Source: Aspidiotus rigidus | Taxonomy: Eukaryota > Arthropoda > Insecta > Hemiptera > Diaspididae | DNA: 64,000 nucleotides | NCBI GenBank assembly: GCA_035079385.1 | Contig: JAVHKY010000084.1 | Span: 250,501-314,500 of the forward strand | Reading direction: 5' to 3' | Shown here: positions 1-12,100 of the stretch, one piece after another | How positions within the stretch are numbered: the first letter of the stretch is position 1 | Layout: every line of letters begins with the position of its first letter | Program-made: the position numbers and the translations under genes | The notes under the pieces: generated by a model | Told to the model about the DNA's origin: nothing | The model's database searches: none | What the model saw: the letters and a program-made list of their open reading frames with translations, nothing else

Positions 1-1370
1 GAGTTGATAACGCATAATTCAATTTTGTCCATGTACGTGTTCGCAAAGATCAACATAGGTACCTATTAATAAATTTGGTTGAAGGCTCATAATGTTACAT
101 TTATTTCATTTTATTAAATACCAATGAAATGGAATCTTGTACAACGGGAAATCGTGACTAACTTAATCGTCGATTTTGCGACTCGTCCAATATTGGAACA
201 AAGGAACACAGGACGTTTGATGTGATATTACAATGAAGGATGTAAGTATTATTATTAGTTTGAGAGTATTAATTTACAGGTTTTATGGTGCGGAAATTAG
301 TTGGGTACATATTGTAATGTATGCAGAAGGCATTACGTCTTTCTATTTGATATTCGTTACTCCAGTTATGAGTTTTCGTCTTTATCAAAAATAGAATATA
401 AAAATAATCAGATGAATTTTTAAAATTTGTCTGATCAATATTAATACAATAGAGTATTGAAACGGTCGAGAGTAGTGAAGATGAACGATCGTTGATCATC
501 CTTAATTATCATCATGAAATCGATATCGAGCTACAATGATTGTATTTATTAGCTCAGTGTACCATTTGGCTCCTAATTGTGATCTTCTATAAGATGGAAT
601 GTGTACGAAAGTATGAGCTAGGAGAAGCGACGCGACGGATTATAGTTCGTGAAAAAGATGGTTGTAATGCTGTTAGTCTACATGTTGGTGATTTATCAAC
701 TGGCGAGCATAATTGAAAGCGAATGCGACAATATTACTTATTCCGCAATTGGGATGATCGAAGAGAAGTGAGTATTACAAGAATAGGACAAATGAGTTAG
801 TCATTGAAATTGAAGAATTAAGTTTTGGAACGGAAAGTGGGTATTGGATGTTTGTTTCACTTTATTTATTATCCTAAACCAACTTAGCAATAGGCAGTGA
901 TAAGAATTTGCATCAGGAAGGAGAATTATTATCAAGATTTATCGTTGAGGGTTTCTTTTTCTCTAGTAGATTAAACTTTCTGAGGAGAAAGATGAGTACT
1001 ATCAAAGAGATTGAGAACAAACATCTGAAAGGAGACGGGAGTGTTATTATCAAGCAGAGTTGATGAGCTGAACGTCTGAAGCCAAAGCCATATAATTTTG
1101 GGAAACAAGCTGAATTTTGTTTTACTTATTCACAAAAAGACACGAGCAAGTGACTGTACAGTTGTTCTGTGAGTGGAAATCATGTAGACATCCCTGTAGT
1201 ACAAAGGTTTATTGACGCAGGTTAATTTGTATAATATTAACAATCAGAGAGAAATACTCTGGTGTTCCTTCATGGGGGTATACCCCTTCATGGTCCAAAA
1301 GATACAGTTTGCGTGATCGTCAATTTTGATGTGCCTACGTCAAGTCGTCAATTCTACTTTGTAAAGAACA
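1..1370. other. No gene recognised
   Basis: AT-rich sequence without a convincing ORF. It probably lies in an intron of the dynein gene, because exon 1 of the window enters in phase 2 and needs an upstream exon. I saw no exon carrying the expected W-x-HE motif. Confidence 0.5.
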
Positions 1371-1380
1371 ACGCCGCAGG

Positions 1381-1634
1381 CTTTGACTATATACCTCTCA
1401 TGGACTGAGCTATGACGACGTTTACCCGTGGAAAGCTATGATAAGAAAATAAGATGCGGACGACTCAACATAGGCGACGCGGTTAATTGCGGAGGGAGGA
1501 GAAGCTGTTACTCCTCCGCGCACTCACTCGCGCTGCCTACGTTGGAGTCCTCCGCATGCTATACATGTTCCCACAATCGTTTAACATTGCAGTATATGGA
1601 CGAAGCTCAGTCCATAAGAGGAATATAGTCAAAG
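1381..1634. mobile_element. Small MITE-like inverted-repeat element
   Basis: Inverted arms of about 31 bases (1381-1411 and 1604-1634, starting CTTTGACTATATACCTCTCA on the left) flank a GC-rich centre. The arms differ at only a few positions. There is no coding content. The superfamily is unknown and no clear target duplication is seen. Confidence 0.5.
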
Positions 1635-1699
1635 GCCGCAGGGCATGAACCTCTACCAGGCTGTCGCAGGCTGCTTGTTTTCATTGATTCATAGTTTAC

Positions 1700-4600
1700 A
1701 CTTGCTGTATTTGCTAGTTTTTTACCGACTTTTTGTAGAAAAGCGAGTACTACACCCGTCACAGTTACGGCAGAAAGAGGGGGGAATGAATTTTCTCGAC
1801 GTTTTAGAGGTCATAGATAATCGCTACGTCATTAAAAAATTTAAGGTTTCCTTTTATATATATATATATATATATATGTATATAAGATTTGTTTGTCCGT
1901 GGGACTTGTTTGTCCGTGGGACTGCTCCGAAACTACCCGATGGATTTTTTGGAAACAGCCATATTGTAGTATTATATCTGAAGATGTGCACCTGCAATTT
2001 CTTTGAAGATCGGATGAGTAGTTCTCGAGGAATTTGCAATTTTTTGAGAAATTTTTGAGTATTTCGAGTATTTTTTTGTCCGCGGAACTCCTCCGAAACT
2101 ACCCGATGGATTTTTTTGAAACTTGGCCATATTGTAGTATTATTTCTGAAGATGTACATCTGCATTTTTTTTGAGGATCGGATGAGTAGTTTTCGAAAAA
2201 TTTTCACTTTTTTTGAAAAATTTCTCACTATTACAAGTGACTTAACTGCTTACGTTACGAGAAGGGGATTTTCCTATCCTTTTACCACTTCTGTTATCAG
2301 TACGTGTATTGTGATGAAGAACTTTTATCATTCAAAACACGTTCATTCTTGTTTTATTCTTAACTAAGGGTTCATTGAATTTTATTTTTTCGATGATATT
2401 TTATTCAAATTTAGTACACTTATATCTCGCTTCCCACAGTTCTTAGAGCCTTGAATTTTGTTTCGTCAAATGTTATTTGTTTTGTTAAATTTGTTTTTGA
2501 ACGATAGGGGCAATGGCGGGTTGTTCATTTTTTCATTATTATTAGTCATACTCGATAGTGAAAACCTCGAGTTTGAATGATTAAGTACAATTTTTCAATC
2601 TTCATCAAGTGTGCCGATGCGAGACTACCTTGGTGACTTCATTCTTAATTAATTATTGATTTATACGTCATTTTTTCATGTATACACATAATTGATAGTG
2701 GTTCATAGTTGATTTGAGGTGTCTCGGGAGATGGAAATACCATTTTATTCCATTTAGACTGGCTTTTTTGAGTGAGATTTGAGGTTAGACTAACGAGTGA
2801 ACCAGGCTCGGGTGCTATATATTTTTACCGACTTTTCTAGATAGAAAAGTGAGGTATTTTGTTAATACGTTTGGAAATGTTGGAGCGTGAGGGAAGGAAT
2901 GGGGGGTTCACTGGTGGATGATTGGTTGCTTCTTTGGCTTCGACATTGATTTTTTTAGTTTTTCGGGATCTCCTTGTAGCTGGATTCCCAGATGAAGAAT
3001 CTTGGGATGGAGTTTGCATTGAAAATAGTGATATGATAGCGTGAATACAATTTATGAGTGCACCGCGAGGAGTATCACCTGGAGATAGCATTAAGAGATT
3101 CCAGGAATCGGAGGTGATAAAAAATTGAGAAACTCAACATAATATACAGTATACTAAACTAATACTGAATGATGTATCGGAAAAAGTGACTGTAAAGCTC
3201 GTTTTTTACCGACTTTTCTAGCTCGAAAAGTGAGGTATTACATCTGTAGCAAAGGTGACAGCGGGACAAAGCAGTGATCTTTCTCGACGCTTTGGAGGCC
3301 GTATATTACTTTCAGCCTGAAAAGAATCAGGTTTCTTTGTACGTATAGGCCTATATTTAGGCATAAGTAAATTTTTTTTTGTCCGCGGATCTCCGAAAAC
3401 TACTGGATGGATTTTTATTTGTAACAGGGAACCTGTTGTATGGGGGGCTTTGTGAGAAATTTATTCTGCACCGTCCAACAAAAAACTTGGAAAATATTTC
3501 GATTCTCTAGCGATTTATGATAGGAGAGGGACTTAGAAAAATGTCGACTCTCGAGCCATTATGATAGGAATTTTTCTGAGTCCCTTTTCTATCACATACG
3601 GCTTGAGAGCGGAAAGTTTTCTAAGTCCCCCTCCTATCATACATAGCTCGAGAGTCGAAATTTCTTCAATTTTTTTGACGAATAATTGATAGTAATTCTT
3701 CAACGCGTTTCCAATTTACTTAATACGATTCTGTACGTTACGCTTAATCATATTGGGAGTAATCGAATTATCAATTTGCAAAGATCGCAGAAACCACTGT
3801 TATAGCCTCGTAACAATGTGGACAGGGTAAGGAGAGTGAATTTTCTGGAGACGTTTGTTATTACGAAGGTAGGATTTTTTTTTTTTTTTTTTTTTTCGCG
3901 TGCAAGGATAGTATAATTAGGAAAGAAAACGTTTGGAAATATTGAAGCGTAAGGGAAGGAATGAGGGTTTGACTGGTGGGTGATTGGTTGGTTCTTTGGC
4001 CTCGACATCGATTTTTTTTGTTTTTCAAATCTCCTTGTATAGCTGCATTCCCAGATGAAGAATCTTGGGATGGAGTTTGTATAGAAAATTGTGATAGGAT
4101 AGCGTGAATACAATCTATGAGTGCACGAGAGGAATAGCAGCTGGAGATTCCATGGATTTTTTTTTGTAACTTGGTCATATGTAGTTCTCGGGAAATTTTC
4201 AATTTTTTGAAAAATTTCTCAGTATTACCGAGTAGCTGATGAGAGCATGAATACAATTTATGAGAGGACGAAAAGAAGAGCGGCTGGAGACATCTTCAAG
4301 TGATGCCAGGTATTGGAGGAAATTAAGAATTGAGGCACACAGCTTCATATTCAGTATACTAGACCAATACTAGGCTAAGAATCAATTTTATAGGTTACGC
4401 TCAATCCTATTGAATTATTATGAATACGTATTCGTAGGAGTATTAGTTTTTTAAATTTGTATTATTATTTATTTTAACAGGAAACTTGTTCTATGAGGGA
4501 TTTTTCGAAAATTTTGCCGTGCGCCGTTCAACAAAAAAATTGGAAAAATTTCGACTCTCGGGCTATATTATGATAGAAGCGGGACTTGAAAAAATGTCGA

Positions 4601-5800
4601 CTTATATAAGATAGGGGGAGGTAATTCCTTTATTATGTTAACTAAAGATACCTGCTTACCTCATGTTTGTTTTATTTTATTTTCGATGATATTTTATTCA
4701 AATTTAGTCACCTTGTATCTCGCTTCCCACAGCCCCTAGAGCCTTGAATTTTTGTTTTGTAAATTTGTTTTTGAGCGGATAGTGGCAATGGCGGATTGTT
4801 CATTTTTTTTCATTATCATTAGTCATACTCGATACAGTCGATAGTGAAAACTTTGAGTTTGAATGATTGAGTACAATTTTTTAGTCTTCATCAAGTATGC
4901 TGCTAGACTACGGCGATGACTTCATTCTTGATTAATTATTGATTTATACGTCATTTTTCCATGTGTGTGTACATAATTGATAGTGGTTCATAGTTGATTC
5001 GAGGTATCTCAGGAGATGGAAAGATTATTTTCAATTAAACAATTGTTATAGCCTCGTAGCAGTTTGGGCAGGGGGAGGGGGAGTCGTTTTTCTGGAGATG
5101 TTATTAAAACAAAATTCAGGTTTCCTCATTGTATTATAGGTATTTTTACTCTGTTATCAGTTGATGTGACGTCATAGTGATAGAATTTATAAACTGAGTT
5201 TTATTGTTCATTCTTCAAATATTTGGCATGATTGACAGGTCATTGGTATTTAATTTAAAGAGAGGGAGTGACTCTCTCGATGATTTTTGCATTGTGAGAG
5301 GAAAAGTCGTGTACTACTCACGCGACTGCGTGAGTGTTTTTTCTCACAATGCTCTGTCTTTCCCCTCTGTCTTCTCTTCTTCTATGAATCAAAGTAAAGA
5401 TAAAGACAAAGACGATAGAAACGTCCTTAACGAAGTTAAACGAGGATCGCAGGTAACCTGTTCTATGAGTGAAAATTCAAGGATGGCTGGACCTAGGATA
5501 AAATTAGTATAAAGGAGGCCTGGACCTACTATAAGCCTATGTCATCAGTGACCTTTACCTATTTTGGGGACTTCGAAATATATATATATAGCTCGTGAGT
5601 GGAAATTATTCCAAGATCCCCTCCTTATGTCTATAGTTCGAAGGTCGAAATTTTTTCAAGCCCCCCTCCTGTTATAATATATAACTCAAGAGTGGAAATT
5701 TTTCCAAGTTTTTCGGTGGACGGCGCAACGCAAACGTCGCACGGCAAATTTATCAAAAAAAAAAAAAACAACAACAACAACAACATAAAACAGGTTCCTT
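1700..5800. repeat. Mosaic of dispersed and duplicated repeats
   Basis: The block around 1900-2030 (opening GTCCGTGGGACT, then CTCCGAAACTACCCGATGGA) recurs at 2070-2230. About 400 bases at 2378-2790 recur diverged at 4668-5040, and 2864-3160 recurs at 3930-4380, all in direct orientation. A word ACCGACTTTTCTAG...AAAAGTGAGGTATT appears near 1718, 2828 and 3208, and related forms occur far away near 22360 and 60118. Open frames here are short and shadow the repeats. The region also holds A/T homopolymers near 3880 and 5757 and a (TA)n run at 1855-1879. Confidence 0.6.
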
Positions 5801-5979
5801 GCTAAAATCAATATAAACTACCCTAGCTTATGGAAGTCTTACAAGAGCCCAAGCCTCAGGGTCTTACATAAAAGAGAAGACAAAAGAAAGTGGGTGGCTT
5901 CCGGGCAACAGCCAACTCTAAACATGAAGAAATATAAGCATTGGATGAATACATTAAATTTTTTCCTTCTCTGTTACAG

Positions 5980-6102
5980 ATTCATATTAGCCTCAGATAA
6001 AGACTGGTTTGATACAACGTTGTCATCATTAGTTGAAGAAACGTTGGGATCCATCCACCACACAATGGTCCAAGAAGATCCAGTTTTTGTTGACTTCATG
6101 AG
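5980..6102 (+). CDS. DNAH5/8-like: Dynein heavy chain exon 1 of window (AAA3-AAA4 linker)
   Basis: Acceptor ctgttacag precedes 5980 and donor AG|GTCCAG follows 6102. It encodes 40 full residues beginning [11 protein letters not shown], with VEETLG in the middle and ending DPVFVDFM. This is the stretch that normally precedes DAPEPTGEE in axonemal dyneins. The exon enters and leaves in phase 2. The last two bases (ag) plus the first base of exon 2 make the arginine of FMRDAPEP, which fixes both splice sites. The next exon is 9.9 kb away. The exon that should precede it, carrying the conserved W-x-HE motif, was not found. Confidence 0.88.
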
Positions 6103-9100
6103 GTCCAGTATTTTGAAATATATATATGTGTGTATGTAGCAACAGGCTAAAAACAGTTTCGGCGTAAGGTTCGGCCGCATCTCTCAGAAGTGGAACCTCT
6201 TTTGAAATCTAGAAATTTAAATAAGACTTGACACTTTCGTGAGGTTGCAGCCCGTGACAGCGGCGCACAGCGGCTATTCATAATTATAAAATAACATTTG
6301 GATCAGCGAGTCACGGCTCAGGTAGATATTATTTATAAGGATTTTATAAAGGTCTTCCATAAAGTGGATCATTTATTACTAAGGAAATTGAAGGGAATAA
6401 ACTTCTCAGAAAATTCTTTGACTTCTTAAGTCATACGTACGTTTTAGAGGTTACAAACCGTGCTTGTTCGAATGTCCTTCAGGTGTTCCTTGAGGTTCCA
6501 ACTTGGGTCCTCATTTATTTCTATTATTTGGATTAGATATTAAAAAAATCTTGCAGGGTGCTAGATACTTTTTGTATGGGAACGATCGGAAGTTATGCAG
6601 AGAGATAAGGGATGAGGGGGGATACCAGTCTGTTTCAAAGAGATTTGGATGCCCTAGTAAAATGAAGTTGAAAGAACAGACTGCCACTAAATGTTGGGAA
6701 ATGCAATGTAATAACAATAAGTCGATGTAGATATTCGATTCACGAGAAGTACAATATTGGTGGTGAGGTATTAGAACAAGTGGATGATCTGAGAGATCTG
6801 GGAGTTCGAACTCAGGCTGACTTTCATTGCAACAAACATTTACAGAAAATAATATCAACAGAAAATCATAATAAGGGAGTCATAATGAAAACCTCAAAGT
6901 TCTTTGCATATACCTCCACTGTGAAAACCTTGTACTTTGCTCTGGTCAGATCTCATCTGGACTTTGCTGATGTAATCTGGTTTTCAATGACCGGCAGCAG
7001 ATTGGGATGTTGGAGCGAGTACAAAAACCGTTCCTAAAATTCTTAAATTATATGTAATTCTTACTACTTAACAATAACATAATATTGAAAGTTGGTTCTG
7101 GGGCACCCAAATCGTGCTATGACTCTCTGTAACAAAATAATAAAATTAATATAGAATTGACTATAGATGTATTTTTTGGATTCAGGGCAATAAGTTCAAA
7201 AGCAAATTGGTCGAAACCGAAAAGTTCGAAGCTAATAGGTCGAAAACAGGAAGTTCGAACATACGATATGATCGAATGGCAAAAAGTTCGAAATTTTAAA
7301 AAGTTCGAATAAGAAGTAGGCCTACGTCGAAAATTCAAGACATGTAGGTAATAACAGATTATTATTATCACAAATGCAGTAAGAATTAATGATCGAAAGT
7401 GAAGAACGTTGACTTACTCATTGTAGAAGCTAGTTAAGGAAGAATGCGTGTGTTGACATGTACGTGCACGGTGCATGCATCTTGATAAAAGCCATACTGT
7501 AACTATCCGGCCTGTCTGTCTGTGAATTATATCATTGGATGTTCGTTTAATTCGATGCAATGTTGTAATTTGTAGCGTTTTATCTGTACTTACAATAATG
7601 CCGTCTTTGAAATACGTGAAACTGATTCCCTGACATTTACCTGAATACAATAACCTGAAAACCGTTTGCCTGAATTGAAAATCCCTGACAGTCAAATGCC
7701 TGAATAATATGAACCTGAAAAATTTCGCCCTGATTGCATAATACCCGACGAACTTTTACCTGAAAACCATGCCCCTGACAAGATAGACTATTAATTTTTT
7801 TATATTCCTGATATTCTTACATTAAAACTAACATTTCTCAGATACTCAATGATGTCGTCATCATCTTTGTACTGTTCGTATTGGTTGGCGATTCCATGTA
7901 TCCGTTCTTGAAGGTCTAACGATTTCTTCTTGGGTGCCGTCTTCACCCGTTTTCCCAGTGAGAGTTCCGCTGTACAAGTTTCTGTATAGGCCTGCTCTTT
8001 TTGTAGTGCCGCTTTTCTCTTCAAATTTTCAATTACGAATTCTGCCGCACACTCATCCCTGTCGGGTGGATGTTGATGATCTGAATGTTTGAGTAATGTG
8101 ATTTGTGTTCGGTCGAGCGGATTATCAGTGATCGCCCTCGCGCGACACTCACCACTCCGTACCCTCCGACAATCCCAGTATGTCCGCGGCCTTTGCGCGT
8201 GCGGCATTTTACGTAGATGTGACCGTCAACTTCTTTCACGTCGTGCATGTTAACGCCAATTGGTAATTTCGAGCTCGCACAGAGATCACTTTCTTTCAAC
8301 AATTTCCATGGCATTCACTCGCGAACGTTTTGTCAGATTGGTGCAAGTCATGGTGCAATGAATAGTTTCTTCCGCCCGCTCGAAACTTTTCCGTTAACAG
8401 GTGTCAGGCAAATGTCTGTCAGGAAAATGTGTTTTCAGGAAGAAATTTCAGGCAAATGTCTGTCAGGTAAAAAATGTTCAGGTGAACGGCTGTCAGGGAT
8501 TACAGTGTCAGGTATTGAGTTTACAGGATGTTTTCATTCAGGCAAATGCTGTCAGGTAAATGACCGGGGACGCAAAAGGATTAATACTTGAATGCTCCAG
8601 AATGATGGGTTCCTGTACTACAAAGATAAGTGTGTCGGTGATAAAATATATTGGGAATGCTTAAAATACAAAAGTAAGTCTGGGTTATGCCCTGGCAGAA
8701 TGGTGACAGAGAATGATGAAATTGTTCGCGTTGTGGGACACAATCACGCCGGTGATGCTGCTAATGTGCAAGTTTTTGAAGTTTGTGCGAATATGAGGAA
8801 GCGGGTTCGAGAATCCCGCGATACGCCCAAATTTATACTTGCTGAGAGTGTTGCTTCGGCTAGCCAATCTGTATTGGGTCAGCCACCTGCAGCAGATAAC
8901 TTGAAGCAATGCGTGAGAACTGTCCGGAAGAACGATACGCCGCGCCTACCAAATCCACTAAGAGGGGAAGACTTCATAGTTCCAGATTGCTACAAGGAAA
9001 CTCGAAAAAATGCTCCTTTCTTACTGTACAATAACGAGAAGAAAGATAATCGTATGCTACTTCTTAGCTCCGCTGAAAGTTATTTACAATTGTTGCGGAA

Positions 9101-12100
9101 CGACCGTCGCTGGTTTGCGGATGGTACATTTAAGCACTGTCCAAGGGCTTTCCAACAAATTTTTACGCTTTCACTCTTTACGTAATGGTCGATGTGCACC
9201 TCTAGTCTACGGTTTATTACCAAATAAAACAAGAGCAACGTAGGATAAAGTTCTGGACACATTAATGCGGCTGAAACCAGATCTCAATCCCTTATCTATT
9301 ATGACGGACTTCGAGCAAGGATTATTGAAGTCTTTCGATGCTCATTTTTCAAATGCCCGGCAGCGCGGCTGCCTTTTTCACTTCAACCAGTGTATTTATC
9401 GAGAAATACAAGAGAATGGTTTCAAAAGACAATATGACACCGATTCTGAGTTTGCACTCAATATGCGATTCTTATCAGCATTGGCATTTGTCCCTCCCGA
9501 CGATGTGACGCACACGTTTGAATACTTGACTGAAACCGTCAACCATTTTTCTACTGACGTAAGTTCAATTGTAGATTACTTTGAAGATACGTGGATTGGT
9601 CAGCCGCGAAGAAGAACCCGAAGGTCACATCTGTACCCTGTAAAGTTGTGGAATCAGTATGATGCGACCCTTGAAGACTTGCCCCGTACCAACAATTCGG
9701 TTGAGGGGTGGCACCGATGCGCTGACGACGATGTACCACCACTCTTTGTGGGAGGTGATGAAAAATTTCGGAAGGGGGCAAAGTTTAACTGAATAAATGG
9801 TTGAACAAGACAATGCTGGAGGCCCACCACCAGAAAAACAGAGACGCGTTATTACCGTCCAGGACAGCCTCGCATCAGTAGTACTTACATATGAGGAGAA
9901 AGTTGACCATAACGATGTGGAGGGATATTTACGTGGCATTGCCCATAATCTAAAATATTAGAATAAATTTTAATTCGTCATTTTTCCTTAAGTTTTATAA
10001 ATGTAATTCCTGAAACTTTCGATCATTAATTTAAATACTGTTTTGTTTTTGAATAAATTTTGATTCGTCATTTTTCCTTATGTGTGACAATAATTATTTG
10101 TTATTACATGTCTTGAATTTTCGACGTAGGTCTACTTCTTATTCGAACTTTTTAAAATGTCGAACTTTTTGCCATTCCATCATATCGTATGTTCGAACTT
10201 CCTGTTTTCGACCTATTAGCTTCGAACTTTTCGGTTTCGACCAATTTGCTTTCGAAATTATTTCCGAAAGCCATTTTTTGGCAGCAAAAAAAAATTTAAG
10301 ACAAGCACCCCGTGCGTTGCACGAGGTGGCAAGAGGGTCGGCTAATGTTTTCTTTACAGAAAAATCGATTACAATTTACAATTAGGCCTATTACAAGCTC
10401 TCACATGGAAAAAATGAACGTCCCACAATAGAAGATCAAATGCATTAATTATCAAATCTCAGTCTCAATAGTTGAATAATATTATGAAAATAATAATTAT
10501 TTGTACTTGAAAACATATCCTTTCATAAAACTCAAATCTTATTTCTCTTCTATCCTTTGATGAGATAGGTTTTGAATAAAATAAATGAATTCCTTTTCAA
10601 CAAAAAGAGTGAATGATAGTTGGCTAATTTTGCGATGTTATTCCCTAATTTGGTTCATAACTCAGACAGGCGAACCCAGGTTAGGGATTAGATAATACAC
10701 TGCAACCGGATAATTTTGATGATTAGGTATATTCACCTACACAGCAGTGTTATCATAGGTACCCCTAAACATTTTCTTCTATTCGCTTTCTATCGATTAT
10801 GAGAACTACCCACAAACTCAGATTGAAACAAGTTGAAACACAATCTACGCCAACTTCAAAATTGTAGCTTAGATAGTAGTATTCTTTACCATAACCCATT
10901 TGTCTATTTTGTCACAAGATAAGGATGGTACTACAAACGGCAAATAATGCTCACTCCTGTTAGTAACTTGGAAAGCTTCTTCTCTCATTTACGTTCTTAT
11001 CTCGATCACACTGCACTGCTATGAGTAATTTATTTTGCTCACAAAAACTGCACCTCGATTGCTCAAGGAGTAATTAGGTACTAGGTAGGTATTACAAACT
11101 TGATTTTCCTGCTCAAAACCCAACATAGAAAGTAGGACCTAAGTACATATTGAAATTTAATTGCGGATTACAAAGCCAGGATATCACATTCACAATCCAT
11201 GATCAATATTTAGGTAATCATCCTACTTCCTATGTTTTTATTCGTAATATTATTCATTTCTTATTCCCATCGCGTTGTGAGACATTCCCTTTCATGTATT
11301 CGATTGCTCCTCGCCTTTTCGCTAATAATAACAACGAGATTCACATTCCATCAAAACAAAATAATTCGATTTCAATACAATTCCAATACGTCTTCATAAT
11401 TATACATTGCAAAATATTGATTTAAGATACTTATTCGGCTTCTAACATCAGGCGTAAGAATCGGCACTAGAAACTAAATGTACCTTATACTGCAGGTTAA
11501 ATAATAAAATTTCGATAATTATTCATCAAAACTGTTCATACCTCATATACTTTCCACTCAGGTACTCACGTTCTATCAAATAGAACTACAAACTCACGTG
11601 AGGATTACAAAGCTAGGATATCATATTCACAATCAATTTTTGATTATCCTATTCCCTACTTTCTAATTTGTAATTATTCATTTCATATTCCCATCGCGTT
11701 GTAAAACAATCCCTTTCATTTGTATTCAATTTCATTCATATTGTTGGAACCGCCTTTTCAAGAATTCACATCACATCTTTTTGATTCTATTTGTAAAAGC
11801 TAACTCTCAACAAGTAATAAGCAATAACCTGAAGTAACCACTGTTGAGTACAAACAACGCTGATATTACACCCTTCCAACAATTGTCATTTTCGTAATGA
11901 AACAAGGATAATAAGTAACACCAATCGTAAAATCGCAAAATTGAAATCCTTGATTAATTAACACCAAGTTATCACAAACTTCATTTGTCTGCTCAAAACC
12001 CAACAATGAAAATTATCATATACTACCTTTGTAGTCAACTTCAAAGTAAGTAGGTATAAATTGAAATTCAAAATATTGAATCGCGGATCACAAAGCCAGG

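Larger units (their letters stand above)
7180..10272. mobile_element. MULE transposon with about 180-base terminal inverted repeats
   Basis: Terminal inverted repeats at about 7180-7370 and 10087-10272 are built from repeats of the word GTTCGAA. They enclose a FLYWCH/MULE transposase remnant. A 9-base direct repeat ATTTTTTGG flanks the element at 7171-7179 and 10273-10281, the duplication size usual for MULEs. The repeat is T-rich, so the exact ends could be off by a few bases. A second MULE-like element sits inside at 7629-8565. Confidence 0.75.

Noticed and set aside
5204..5512. 102-codon frame just upstream of exon 1, tested as an earlier dynein exon.
   Set aside because: No dynein motif (the W-x-HE block is expected) and composition like the flanking repeats.
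7200..7370. Regular GTTCGAA spacing resembling a CRISPR-like or operator array.
   Set aside because: It is inverted at the other end of a transposon (10087-10260), so it is a terminal repeat.
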